A stretch of 64,000 nt of DNA from Rubellicoccus peritrichatus (GCF_033100135.1 NZ_CP136920.1:4955001-5019000); one strand, 5' to 3'; shown: positions 35,967 to 45,732, counted from the first letter of the stretch. Notes: generated by a model not told the origin, from the sequence alone. Numbers and translations: made by a program.

Positions 35967-37043
35967 TTACGGTGCGGCTCTTTCGACAAAGGCGTTTGTT
36001 TCGCTATTGAAGATAAAGAGACCATCATCCGTCACGAAGAATACACGCCATCCCCCATCAGGAGCAGCATCAAAAAAGAATGGATAAACGTCCCTACCCG
36101 ACCATATCCAGGTATTTCCGATCAAATCGAACATCCAAAAAGTCTCATCCTGTGCCTGTACATTCGGATCAACGATATCTCCAACAACGAAGAACCAGCC
36201 AAGGTTTTCCTGGAAAAGCCAAGGATGGGCACCAGCATAAAAACTAGCGAACCAGGAAGAGAAGAACCAATCGCTTGCAATTGGAGAGGCTCCATTTACG
36301 ATCTTAGAGGTATCTTTGGATGAGCCTCTATCGTTGCCACCGGCATCACCATTGCCGCTGTCTCCGCCACCAGTATCGCCGCCACCGCTGTCATCGCCAG
36401 TATCGTCGTCACCGTTATCAATTGGGTCAGCGACTAACTTGATGATCGCATACTGATCTATTTCCTCAGCACTCATGAGGTGAATATCATCACCTGGGAT
36501 TCCCGTGTTAGGAGTAGCGGTTAAAGTGAACCAATAAAAATCTGCATCGATCTTCATCTCCGCATAATAATCCAAATAGAGATCATGCGCCGGACTATTC
36601 ATTGGATAGTCAGCCCCGGAGACATTACTCCCATCGCGCCATGGATGAACTCCGACCTCCACATTGCTGCCAAGTGATCGCGTAGCACCCGCGAGAAAGA
36701 AATCCACACCACCGGAAAAAATCCCCCCATTATCGAGCACGTGTGTATGAAGACCAGCAGCCCGGATTTTACGTGAAGCCTGGAGATTGGCATTATCATT
36801 ATCCGAACCAGGAATGATGTAGATATCAATGGCGGTAACGTTCGGATTATTTGCCAACAATGCATCTACAGCACTTGGTGTTGAGCCATCAATGAAGCCA
36901 TTCATCCGAGCCCTATCGCCATTGACCGTAAACGAAGCCGGGTTGCTATTGGCTTCGTTAAACTCTTCATTGGTATAGCCAAAGGCTAGTCCGGAAAATA
37001 AAGTAAGTAGAAGCGCAGTAATAGTGATAGTTCCACTGAGCAT
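35967..37043 (-). CDS. Secreted ClpP/crotonase-like protein with C-terminal Trp-rich module
   Basis: 358 residues from ATG 37043, with a signal peptide (MLSGTITITALLLTLFSGLAFG). Residues 25-205 resemble secreted ClpP-like proteins (COG3904 type): DGSTPSAVDALLAN, then NGGIFSGGVDFFLAGATRSLG with the Ser-Gly-Gly turn, GVHPW with a His, and a long FYWFTLTATPNTGIPGDD. Whether a full Ser-His-Asp triad exists is unclear. A Gly/Asp linker (about 215-245) leads to a Trp-rich module (about 258-340; HPWLFQENLGWFF, NTWIWSGRDVYPFF). A similar module occurs in the secreted protein encoded at 40019. Confidence 0.65.
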   Translation of the reverse strand: MLSGTITITALLLTLFSGLAFGYTNEEFNEANSNPASFTVNGDRARMNGFIDGSTPSAVDALLANNPNVTAIDIYIIPGSDNDNANLQASRKIRAAGLHTHVLDNGGIFSGGVDFFLAGATRSLGSNVEVGVHPWRDGSNVSGADYPMNSPAHDLYLDYYAEMKIDADFYWFTLTATPNTGIPGDDIHLMSAEEIDQYAIIKLVADPIDNGDDDTGDDSGGGDTGGGDSGNGDAGGNDRGSSKDTSKIVNGASPIASDWFFSSWFASFYAGAHPWLFQENLGWFFVVGDIVDPNVQAQDETFWMFDLIGNTWIWSGRDVYPFFFDAAPDGGWRVFFVTDDGLFIFNSETNAFVERAAP

Positions 37044-37099
37044 AACCAATACTAGTAAATACCCCCTATGACAAGATCAATCAAGGACTTTAACTGAGC

Positions 37100-38722
37100 C
37101 TATGTACTGACTCCTGCTTCTTCCTCAATTCGAGCAATGTATTCACTGACGTTACAGGTCAGCATACGACTTCCATCCGGACGCACTTCGAGGACCTTGT
37201 TGACTACCGGGTCAAGGAAGTCACGGTCATGGCTGACAAGAATCATGGTGCCAGGGAACAATTTGATCGCATCCTGAAGCACTTCCTTACTGCGCAAATC
37301 AAGGTGATTCGTCGGTTCGTCCAGAATCACAAAATTGGCCGGACGCATTAGCATCTTGGCCAGCGCAACACGATTGCGCTCACCACCAGAGAGTACATCA
37401 ATCGACTTGTGCTGCTCACCACCACTAAAAAGCATCGCCCCTAAAGCTGCACGAGGATTCATATTCGGGTCGTTATTGGCAGCAAGTTCAACCTCCTCCA
37501 GGACGGTCTTCTTCGGGTCCAATTCTTCTGCCTGTTGCTGGGCAAAGTAGCCAACCACTGTGTTAACACCCGCGATGCGCTCACCTGCATCAATTGGTTC
37601 TACTCCGGCCAGGATGCGGGCCAATGTGGATTTACCCGCACCATTAACACCAACCACTGCAATGCGGTCTCCCTTATCAATGCGTAAGTCAATGCCGGTA
37701 AAGACTTTTAGGTCACCATATGCTTTGTGAACGCCTTCCAGCTCAACAACCTTTCGGCTGGCGGCGGGGGGCTCAGGAAAACGGAAAAACATTTTCTTTT
37801 CCTCACGCTCCACTTCGACACGTTCGACCTTATCCAATTGCTTAATACGGCTCTGGACCATACTGGCCTTCTTCTGGTTGGATCGGAAGCGATTGATAAA
37901 TTCCTTCTGGCGCTTGATTTCCTTATCCTGATTGTCGGCCTTCTTCCGCTGAGTCGCAATACGCTCGGCACTGGCTTTCTCAAAAAAGGAATAATTGCCG
38001 TTGTAGGTATGAAGTGCGCCAAACTTTAGCTGGTAGGTCTTATTCGTAATGGTATTGAGGAAGGCCTTATCGTGGGAAATCACCATCAGCGAGCCGTGGT
38101 AGTTCTCAAGATACTTTTCCAGCCAGTGTTGCGAAAGGATATCCAGGTGATTCGTCGGCTCGTCCAACAGAAGGAGCGACGGGTTCTGCAAAAGTAATTT
38201 TGCCAGGGCGATACGCATCTGCCAGCCACCAGAAAACTCTCCAGTGTCGCGCTGAAGATCCTCTTGTTTGAAGCCCAGACCAATAAGAATCCGCTCAATG
38301 CGGGATTTCATCTTTTCGGGCTCATGGTCTTCCAACTGCTGCTCCCACTCCCCTATTGTATCGATTAACTCGTAGTATTCCTCTTCTTCAGGGTCCATCT
38401 CATACATCCGCTCACTGGCTTCATCGATCTTAGCCTGAAGCGTGAGTGTATCGGCAAAAGCTGATTGTGCCTCCTCGAAAAGCGTTTTGCCACTGGCCTC
38501 AATACCATCCTGAGGCAGATAACCAAGCGTGACATAACCGGGCTTCTCAATCGTGCCACTATCAATTTCAAGCTCATTCAGGAGTGCTTTAATCAAAGTC
38601 GACTTGCCAGACCCATTGACACCAACGAGCGCGATACGGTCCCGCTGCCCAATCGTAGCATTGATTTCGTTGAAAATCACCTTTTCCCCGTAGGCGAGGC
38701 TGACATCTTTCAAAATAATCAT
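37100..38722 (-). CDS. ABC-F family ATPase
   Basis: 540 residues, with two ATP-binding cassettes and no membrane segments. Cassette 1 has GVNGSGKST, FSGGWQMRIALAKLLL and LLLLDEPTNHLD; cassette 2 has GVNGAGKST, LSGGERNRVALAKMLM and FVILDEPTNHLD. Between them is a charged helical linker (about 240-310, KKADNQDKEIKRQ) of the kind that reaches the ribosomal peptidyl-transferase centre. ABC-F proteins act on ribosomes (EttA, Uup, YbiT, resistance types); which one cannot be decided. Confidence 0.93.
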   Translation of the reverse strand: MIILKDVSLAYGEKVIFNEINATIGQRDRIALVGVNGSGKSTLIKALLNELEIDSGTIEKPGYVTLGYLPQDGIEASGKTLFEEAQSAFADTLTLQAKIDEASERMYEMDPEEEEYYELIDTIGEWEQQLEDHEPEKMKSRIERILIGLGFKQEDLQRDTGEFSGGWQMRIALAKLLLQNPSLLLLDEPTNHLDILSQHWLEKYLENYHGSLMVISHDKAFLNTITNKTYQLKFGALHTYNGNYSFFEKASAERIATQRKKADNQDKEIKRQKEFINRFRSNQKKASMVQSRIKQLDKVERVEVEREEKKMFFRFPEPPAASRKVVELEGVHKAYGDLKVFTGIDLRIDKGDRIAVVGVNGAGKSTLARILAGVEPIDAGERIAGVNTVVGYFAQQQAEELDPKKTVLEEVELAANNDPNMNPRAALGAMLFSGGEQHKSIDVLSGGERNRVALAKMLMRPANFVILDEPTNHLDLRSKEVLQDAIKLFPGTMILVSHDRDFLDPVVNKVLEVRPDGSRMLTCNVSEYIARIEEEAGVST

Positions 38723-38858
38723 GAGGCGAGGAAATTGTCTAAGAGCAAGCTACTTGTCAATGATCGCGCCATGCCCGGCCACAAGAAATCTGTCGATTCA
38801 CCAAAGAAACGATCAAAATGAGTGTATTTTCAAAACAGATTATGCATTTTCAAATGAG

Positions 38859-39935
38859 ATGAAGTTATCAGTCCCAGAGCGAATAGAGGAAATCACTCCA
38901 GAGTGGATTACAGCTATGCTGAAGGCCAATGGCCATCTAACGGATGCCTCGGTTGTCAATACAAACGCGACCAAGCTGGGTCAGGACATGGGGTTTCTTA
39001 GCTGTGTGGCCAAGTTCGACCTGACTTATGATATGGACGAAACTACAGCCCCTAAAAGTATTGTGGTTAAGATCAGGCCGCTTGATGAGCAGTTATTGGA
39101 GATCGGTGAGGCCATGAACGCATTTGAGCGTGAGATCCGTTTTTATCAGGAAGTTGCGCCCAAAGTGGATGCCCGCCTGCCAAAATTTTACGCAACCTCA
39201 GGCTCAGGCCCCGAATACGCATTGATCATGGAAGACCTATCATTCTGCAGGGCTGGTGATCAAGTCGAAGGAATGCCTCACGAAATGGTTGCAAAAACAG
39301 CAAAATTGATGGCGAAGATCCAAGCCAGATTCTGGAACAATGATGACCTCAATAACTTGGACTGGATGCCTGAAAGCAACCATGTGGAGTGTACTTTTAC
39401 GGACAAATGGGATTCATTCGTCGAACACTTCGGACATCTGGTAGACAAAGAAGGGCTGGCATTGGGCGAAAAACTGGCTCCCAATATAGATTGGGTCATC
39501 AACGAAATCGCCTGTCGTCCTAAAACAATTACCCATAGTGATCTCCGTGAGGATAATCTGCTCTTTGGGCCGGATGGGACAGAAGACGAGGTCATTATAG
39601 TCGATTGGCAGTTGGCCACCCGGTCCATGGGGGTGTTCGATGTCACTCGACTCATGGCTGGTAGCTCAACCCCTGATGAACGCCGCGGGCATGAAATAGA
39701 AATTCTCCGTGCCTGGCATAACACCTTAAAGGCAGAAGGGATCGACTACTATTGGGAAGAAGCTCTCTATGACCTGCGCCTGGCGATGCTCCAGTGCATT
39801 TGCCATCCGGTCCATTTTCACACTGCTTTCATCGACAAACAGAAAGGGCGCTCCAAGCTCCTGACCGAGGCAATTGTGCGTAGACATTTCGCCTCAGCAG
39901 TAGACTTGCAGGCTGAAGTTGCCCTACCCGGCTAA
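38859..39935 (+). CDS. APH/ecdysteroid-kinase-like phosphotransferase
   Basis: 358 residues from ATG 38859; the frame upstream overlaps the 5' end of the ABC-F gene and is shadow. The kinase fold has IVVKIRPLD as the ATP-binding Lys strand, then EYALIMEDLS as the hinge. The catalytic loop is THSDLREDNLLF (His-x-Asp...Asn), and the metal-binding segment is IIVDWQLA. Family members phosphorylate small hydroxylated molecules such as aminoglycosides, steroids or choline. Its substrate is unknown and the context does not help. Confidence 0.82.
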   Translation: MKLSVPERIEEITPEWITAMLKANGHLTDASVVNTNATKLGQDMGFLSCVAKFDLTYDMDETTAPKSIVVKIRPLDEQLLEIGEAMNAFEREIRFYQEVAPKVDARLPKFYATSGSGPEYALIMEDLSFCRAGDQVEGMPHEMVAKTAKLMAKIQARFWNNDDLNNLDWMPESNHVECTFTDKWDSFVEHFGHLVDKEGLALGEKLAPNIDWVINEIACRPKTITHSDLREDNLLFGPDGTEDEVIIVDWQLATRSMGVFDVTRLMAGSSTPDERRGHEIEILRAWHNTLKAEGIDYYWEEALYDLRLAMLQCICHPVHFHTAFIDKQKGRSKLLTEAIVRRHFASAVDLQAEVALPG

Positions 39936-39949
39936 AAAAGTGTAACGGC

Positions 39950-39967
39950 ATGTGATTAAGATCACAT
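39950..39967. promoter_or_regulatory. Perfect CRP/FNR-type palindrome
   Basis: ATGTGATTAAGATCACAT contains TGTGA-N6-TCACA (39951-39966), the exact consensus of CRP-family regulators. It ends 52 bp upstream of the ATG at 40019. A TTGACA (39980-39985) follows, with only a weak -10 at the right distance. Confidence 0.6.
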
Positions 39968-40018
39968 ATGTCATTACTTTTGACATAATCCACTAATTCT
40001 TCATCATTGTTAACCACA

Positions 40019-41629
40019 ATGAGAAAAGCCTCACGATTTCTGCTCACGACAATTTCGCTCTTCCTCTTCTTCCATTCGACCCAGGCGCAAAGCTTCTATG
40101 ACAATGCCCAGGAGAGCACAACTACCGGGATACTTACGATCAATGAGTTTGGCCCCTATGTTGATCAACTTTCCATTGGATGGATCTTTGAATTCGATTT
40201 AGGCTGGATGTTTTCTTACGATGTCGGGAACGGTAGCGCCTGGTTTTACAGCCAAGACCTGAATAGCTGGCTTTGGACAACGCCGGAATTCTATCCCGCC
40301 TTCTATCATGAATCCAGTGGTGCATGGTGGTATCTGGAAAAAGAATCCGACCCTCGTCTTTTTTTCAATTTCGGGACTCAACAGTTTGTTGATATAAATG
40401 GAAATCCATTCTCCAATCATGGGAAGCAGGATTTTCACTTGCAGCTGGAACAATACTATGTGCCTGCAGACCCAAATATCGAATATGAAGGTCCCACCAT
40501 TTCAGATAATGGCGAGCAGCTGATATTTAGAGGCAAAGTTTCAGGCGAGCCGGTCATTTTTGTAAGCCAATTCGAAAACGAAAACTGGACTGTGCCAGAA
40601 GTTGCTTTTTCAACTTCAACAGAGGTTCAAAATCACGATGCCAAGATCATCAGTTTTTCACAAAAAACAACCTCAGGAGCATCGGAAAATTTTAACGGAC
40701 CGATGATAGCTGATGATGTTGCTACATTTGGTGCAGAGATTGACACAGGTGAAGACGGTGTATTCTACGCAAAAAGAGTTGATGGCAATTGGCAGACTAA
40801 ATTGATATTAAAAACAAATGACGCCATAGCTGGCAAAACTGTTTCTTCAGTCGACGCACCCTATGTCAGTGAAAACAAAATTTTCTTTTTAACCACGCTA
40901 ACCGATTCAAGCACGCAATCTAGTAATACTATTTTTTGTTTTGATATACCCAAAGAGAAATTGGACGTCATATTGGATTCAGATGACGGAGACGTTGATC
41001 AGTTTTGGGACATGTCCGTCAACAAAGCACGTTTCTCGATAAGAGCTGAAAATAGCATTACCAATAATCAAAATATTTATATTTACGAAGCCATTGGTCA
41101 GGGACTGCGATCCATTTACCCCGATTTTATTTTACCCACAGGTACCAATAGCTTCACGGTAGGCGGGCCGACCTATTTCGTTGAAAATGATGAGAGTCAT
41201 GTGGCAAACCTAGTCTTCTTCAAGAATGACGACATCGTCCAAACTTATCAAATATACACCAACTTGCTGTCTGAATTTGTCTGGATAAAGACGGGGGATG
41301 TCGTAGGCGACAGCAACGATCGATTAGGGGCTCTGGCAAACCCTACCCTATCCGTGGAGGAAGATGCAGCCTGGATGTTCTTCCAGGCAACAACTTTGGA
41401 CTCAAATCAAATCGGTGCGTATTTGTCCTACATCGATTTCGATAATGCTTCTTTCGAAAAAGTTTCTTATGCTGTGGCGCAACCAGGCGACTCCTTTAAC
41501 CAGGATTCTGCCACTATTAATCAGGTATTACTTGGACCAGTGAGCTTGAGAAACAATCGAATCGCTATGACAATCCAATCAGACAGCAATCAATATGCTT
41601 TGGTCGTTTATCAAATTAGACCGCGCTAA
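40019..41629 (+). CDS. Secreted protein with N-terminal Trp-rich module and propeller-like repeats
   Basis: 536 residues from ATG 40019, with a signal peptide (MRKASRFLLTTISLFLFFHSTQAQ). Residues 50-110 form a Trp-rich module: SIGWIFEFDLGWMFSYD, AWFYSQDLNSWLWT, YPAFYHESSGAWWY. The remaining 420 residues show repeated strands such as PTISDNGEQLIFRGK and PMIADDVATFGAEID, spaced like blades of a beta-propeller. No catalytic motif or PEP-CTERM anchor is seen. The same Trp module ends the protein encoded at 35967. A CRP-like palindrome precedes the gene. Confidence 0.7.
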   Translation: MRKASRFLLTTISLFLFFHSTQAQSFYDNAQESTTTGILTINEFGPYVDQLSIGWIFEFDLGWMFSYDVGNGSAWFYSQDLNSWLWTTPEFYPAFYHESSGAWWYLEKESDPRLFFNFGTQQFVDINGNPFSNHGKQDFHLQLEQYYVPADPNIEYEGPTISDNGEQLIFRGKVSGEPVIFVSQFENENWTVPEVAFSTSTEVQNHDAKIISFSQKTTSGASENFNGPMIADDVATFGAEIDTGEDGVFYAKRVDGNWQTKLILKTNDAIAGKTVSSVDAPYVSENKIFFLTTLTDSSTQSSNTIFCFDIPKEKLDVILDSDDGDVDQFWDMSVNKARFSIRAENSITNNQNIYIYEAIGQGLRSIYPDFILPTGTNSFTVGGPTYFVENDESHVANLVFFKNDDIVQTYQIYTNLLSEFVWIKTGDVVGDSNDRLGALANPTLSVEEDAAWMFFQATTLDSNQIGAYLSYIDFDNASFEKVSYAVAQPGDSFNQDSATINQVLLGPVSLRNNRIAMTIQSDSNQYALVVYQIRPR

Positions 41630-41680
41630 GAATCAACCAACTTTCTGCGACCTAAAACTCCCTAAGACCCATTTCAAGCA

Positions 41681-42121
41681 TCATTTGATCGAGAAGATAA
41701 TATTCGCATGATCCGGATCACGGCGAATAGCGAATGGTTTCCAGAAAACAACTAAGTCTTTGCCCAAAAAACCAAATAGCATCATTGAACTGACAAATCC
41801 GGTCCAGCCCCATCGATTAATCGGGAATTCTACATCCGGCAAAAACAGGGCTAATATGATACCAGCCAGAATCCCAAGCATTCCAAGGGTCGACTCAAGG
41901 CACATGCACTTCATTCTCCGCTTTGGATTGTTTTTCTCCATGGTCTTCTGGAGGTATAGCAAATAAAGATCCCTGATAAAGCCCTGAAACAGAAGAATCA
42001 AAGCTGCCAAGGCACAGGCCCAGCCCAATTGCAAGCTGCCCGGCAATACAGAATTTGCCCCATAAACAAGCGCAACAACACATGGGATAAGCAAAAGTTC
42101 TACTTTTTCATGCAGTTTCAT
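41681..42121 (-). CDS. Small membrane protein of unknown function
   Basis: 146 residues from ATG 42121 (MKLHEKVELLLIPCVVALVYG); a farther upstream start adds a non-conserved stretch. There are about four hydrophobic helices, with a basic cytoplasmic loop KNNPKRRMKCMC in the middle. I do not recognise a family. It is convergent with the propeller-like gene and divergent from the tRNA. Confidence 0.6.
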   Translation of the reverse strand: MKLHEKVELLLIPCVVALVYGANSVLPGSLQLGWACALAALILLFQGFIRDLYLLYLQKTMEKNNPKRRMKCMCLESTLGMLGILAGIILALFLPDVEFPINRWGWTGFVSSMMLFGFLGKDLVVFWKPFAIRRDPDHANIIFSIK

Positions 42122-42297
42122 TATTATGAGAACAACTCCTCTCAAGAACAGTATACGAATGGCCTTCAAATCCCATCAAATTCCCATATCTTAGGGATTT
42201 CACGTTGATGAAATAATTTCGATTTTCCAGTTGACCGATACGAACGCCAAAGTAGTATCCCCCCGTTTTCCTGTTTCATCCGAGGCATGGATCAAAG

Positions 42298-42373
<76 letters not shown>

Positions 42374-42846
42374 TTTATTCCTTATCGTCAAGCCTTCAGG
42401 GTTTTACGAATTCTGATTTGGCTTTGATTTAAGTTTCACGTTCTCCACTCTACTTTTCCCCAATTTCCGGAATTCTGGAGTCGGCACGCTAAAAATCTAC
42501 TCAATGATACTCCCGGAACGGATTGCATACTGCAAAAGAACTTCAATCTCGGGACCCATTCCCAGATCATTTAGTAGAAGTAACTAGTGAGGGGTCTTAC
42601 TGAGAGTATCCTTTGATATTCGATTTTAGCATCCACTCAAAGCACCGATGTGCAAATGCACTGTATAAAACTTGCTTAAATAACAACGTGCCCCTCATTC
42701 ACTAAGTGGCCAATGCAAACGGAGAACATCACGCAAAACCGTTTATGCTAGAAAACCTGCACATACATCATCTTAATTTATTTATACTCTAACTTGAGTA
42801 TTTTTCCTAATGCACATAGTAGTAAAGAGCATTTATGTAGTCTGTT
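42374..42846 (+). other. 473-bp noncoding region after tRNA-Phe
   Basis: No gene is seen. The 3' 250 bases are A/T-rich. An inverted repeat, ATACTC/GAGTAT (42784-42789 and 42796-42801), is followed by T-rich TTTTTCC and could be a weak terminator or an operator 45 bp before the mscS-family ATG. If the 3' tRNA copy marks an integration event, this is the inner edge next to the intact tRNA. Confidence 0.4.
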
Positions 42847-45483
42847 ATGAAATTGCGCTTTTACTACATTCTCTGTCTGCAAACAGCCTTGTTTTTTTCA
42901 GGCGATCTGTTTTCGAAGGACAATACTGAAGTTGGCGAAAACTCTTCTCTCCATGATAACTATGAGCCGCTGAGACCCGCCAACACTGCCAGCCCTCGCG
43001 ATACGCTTCGCAGCTTTCTTGAAGACTATTCAGTAGCTCTAAAGGAATCTCGTGAGACAGGTCGCTTGACCAGTCGAACAGGTTTAGCTGCCTATGATCG
43101 CGCGTTGCAAACACTCAATTTCTCGACCACGCGCGATGGAGCAGCTCGCACGATTCAGGCTCAAAGATTGATTTATCTGAAGGAGATTTTGGACCGTCTG
43201 GAGTTACCCCCATATGACGAAATCCCTGGACCTGAAGAGGTTCGAGAAATGGGCCTGCGCGAATGGGTAATCCCTAAAACACAAATGCGAATCGTATTTG
43301 AGGAAAACGGCCCTGCCCCGGGTACTTGGCGATTTTCACCACGGACTGTAGAACTATTGCCTCGCTATTTCCGTCAGGCCAAGGTGCTGCCTTATCAGCC
43401 CGGTGCCACTGAAGGACTGCATGAGGCAACCGAAAACCATTCCAAGCGAGTGATGAGCTCAGAGGCAGAAGTTGGTTTTCGGTTGCGTGAGGCGAATATT
43501 GAAAGCCCTCGCGATACTTTGGATACATTTCTTATCAATATGAATCAGGCTTACGAGTTAACGATGCAGGCTAATGAGATGCTTCGTGAAGATCGTAATC
43601 AATTTACAGATGAAGAGATCGAGAGCCTGGATAACAAAATCAACGATAGTCTAAGAAGAGCTGTTGAGACACTGAATCTGTCCCAGGTTGCCAAGGCGTT
43701 GCGCAATGACGTGGGCTTAGAATCAGCGATGCAAATCAAAGAGATCATGGACCGAATGGGATTGCCCCCGATAGATATGATTCCCGACATTCACATGGTT
43801 GAGGACCTTCGGAAGCAAATGCATAATGAAGGCCAGCCGATTCGCTGGACATACCCTAATACTAATATCGAAATCGTTGAGGTCATGGAAGGAGACCTCA
43901 AAGGTTTCTTTTTGTTCAGTTCACGTACAATCGACCAGGCCGCAGAGAGCTATGAAAAGGTAAAGGATATCGAGTATCGGCCCGACTCAGACGTTTATTA
44001 TCACTTTAAGTCAAAATACGAATCACCGAACATATCGCCTGGCTTCTACGAGTTTTATGTTTCGACGCCAGGTAACATGATACCTCAAGCCACACCTCTT
44101 GGGCGCTTTGTTGAGAATTTACCCGACAGCTTCCACAAAAGTTTTTTGGGGCAGTCTTTATGGCATTGGGTTTTCACACTAGTAACATATCTGCTGGCCT
44201 TGGTGGTATCAGTCATCATATTTGTAGGTATCGGACGCTTTGGTGCTAATCGCAGTATGCTCTTGAAGTCTTGGTTGAAGCTTTTTCCACCGTTGCTGGT
44301 ATCCTTACTGATTTTCTTCGCAACGATATTCATCACCGATTATATCAACATCACTGGAACGCCGATTTTTACCATCATAAACATCGATGGTGTGGTCAGG
44401 TCTGCTCTCCTTGCCTGGGCTGTTTTCTGTCTTTGCCGGGCATTGACTGAAACCGTCATAGCGTTGCCACAGATTAAAGACGAAAGTGTTGATGCTAGCC
44501 TTTTGCGCCTCACCTCGCGCATTATTGGTGTGCTCTTGTTGCTTTGGGTTCTACTGGCTGGATTGAAAGACCTGGGCCTCGATATCTGGCCGCTCATTGC
44601 CGGACTCGGAGTCGGCGGCCTCGCTGTTGCGCTAGCCTTTCGTCCCACCATGGAGAATATTATCGGTAGCTTCATGATCTTTGCTGATAAGCCTTACAAA
44701 ATCGGCCAGCGTGTAAAAGTATTAGGAGCGGATGGCACCGTTGAGTCCATTGGGTTACGCTCGACCAAGATCCGTTTGTTGTCCGGCCATATAACCACCA
44801 TTCCCAATGAAAAAATGACGACTGTGGCAATTGAGAATGTCGGTCAGCGTCCATACATCAGACGGGTCTTTGATGTAACCATTACTTACGACACCAAGCC
44901 CAAGCAGATCAACCGCGCGGTCGAAATCATCCGTGACATTCTTTCCGTACCTGATGATCAGGTAGCTGATAGAATGGCAACCGCTGAAGAGAAAAGCGTT
45001 CATCCGAATACTGCCATCAACAAGCCTGACTTTCCTCCGCGCGTTTTTTTCAACAACCTCAATTCAGATTCGCTCAACATTCTAGTGATTTACTGGTATC
45101 ATCCACCAGAGTATTGGGAATTTCTTGAACACGCCAATTGGGTCAACGTCCAAATCATGGAGCAATTCAATGCCGAGGGCATTGACTTTGCCTTCCCGAC
45201 ACAGACGCTTCACCTCGCCGGTGATCCGAACAGAGAGCTATCGGTCGGAACACACTGGGAAACTGATGAAAAAGGCCAGTCGGCAATTAATCTATTTTCG
45301 CAAGCGGCAGCTTTTGGCGCCCAAAGCGCTCTGGGTAATGTCTCCTTTGCGACTGCCAGTGATGAAATTCGCCCTGAAAACCGGCAGTTAAATCCTGAGA
45401 AAGAAAATAAAAGCGGTGATACGAGCGATGCGGCAATCGAAGATGATATCGTTGACCCTGACAACAATAGCCAGCAACAATGA
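42847..45483 (+). CDS. Large MscS-family mechanosensitive channel with duplicated periplasmic domain
   Basis: 878 residues. Signal peptide, then two tandem periplasmic repeats of about 165 residues: repeat 1 (about 48-195) has SPRDTLRSFLEDYSVAL, LPPYDEIPGPEEV and RFSPRTVELL; repeat 2 (about 218-380) has SPRDTLDTFLINMNQAY, LPPIDMIPDIHMV and LFSSRTIDQA. Four or five membrane helices follow (about 430-600). The MscS pore and beta domain start with GLGVGGLAVALAFRPTMENIIGSFMIF and VKVLGADGTVESIGLRSTKI. A 90-residue charged tail ends the protein. Such channels release solutes in osmotic down-shock. The gene lies between the tRNA-Phe and its 3' copy. Confidence 0.9.
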   Translation: MKLRFYYILCLQTALFFSGDLFSKDNTEVGENSSLHDNYEPLRPANTASPRDTLRSFLEDYSVALKESRETGRLTSRTGLAAYDRALQTLNFSTTRDGAARTIQAQRLIYLKEILDRLELPPYDEIPGPEEVREMGLREWVIPKTQMRIVFEENGPAPGTWRFSPRTVELLPRYFRQAKVLPYQPGATEGLHEATENHSKRVMSSEAEVGFRLREANIESPRDTLDTFLINMNQAYELTMQANEMLREDRNQFTDEEIESLDNKINDSLRRAVETLNLSQVAKALRNDVGLESAMQIKEIMDRMGLPPIDMIPDIHMVEDLRKQMHNEGQPIRWTYPNTNIEIVEVMEGDLKGFFLFSSRTIDQAAESYEKVKDIEYRPDSDVYYHFKSKYESPNISPGFYEFYVSTPGNMIPQATPLGRFVENLPDSFHKSFLGQSLWHWVFTLVTYLLALVVSVIIFVGIGRFGANRSMLLKSWLKLFPPLLVSLLIFFATIFITDYINITGTPIFTIINIDGVVRSALLAWAVFCLCRALTETVIALPQIKDESVDASLLRLTSRIIGVLLLLWVLLAGLKDLGLDIWPLIAGLGVGGLAVALAFRPTMENIIGSFMIFADKPYKIGQRVKVLGADGTVESIGLRSTKIRLLSGHITTIPNEKMTTVAIENVGQRPYIRRVFDVTITYDTKPKQINRAVEIIRDILSVPDDQVADRMATAEEKSVHPNTAINKPDFPPRVFFNNLNSDSLNILVIYWYHPPEYWEFLEHANWVNVQIMEQFNAEGIDFAFPTQTLHLAGDPNRELSVGTHWETDEKGQSAINLFSQAAAFGAQSALGNVSFATASDEIRPENRQLNPEKENKSGDTSDAAIEDDIVDPDNNSQQQ

Positions 45484-45509
45484 TGTATGAAACTGGAAAT
45501 CAACAATAT

Positions 45510-45559
45510 GGTGACCGAAAATCCCTGTCTCTTCAGTTCGATTCTGGGCCTGGCCATCA
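45510..45559 (+). repeat. Degenerate copy of the tRNA-Phe 3' half (possible attachment-site scar)
   Basis: From 45517 the sequence GAAAATCCCTGTCTCTTCAG... aligns without gaps to tRNA-Phe 42331-42373 at 37 of 43 positions, covering anticodon, variable loop, T arm and 3' acceptor strand; weaker identity reaches into the anticodon stem (45510). The offset is exactly 3186 bp and the orientation is the same. No 5' half exists, so it is not a tRNA gene. Integrases using tRNA 3' ends leave this arrangement. Confidence 0.8.
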
Positions 45560-45732
45560 CTATCAGTTCTCCAAGTGAGTTGTAAGATGGGGAGCAGCAT
45601 GCCATGGCTGTCCAACCCATTTGCTCGACTTGCTTTAAGTTGTCAGGACCAAGCCCGCTGTTCGATCACAGCAGTTAGGCGAAGAAATTTTAGGCTTTAT
45701 GATAGCATTCATTTCGGGCTATATGCGTTGTC

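Noticed and set aside
45510-45559. A second tRNA gene
   Set aside because: No 5' half, acceptor pairing or D arm exists upstream; it is only a 3' fragment.
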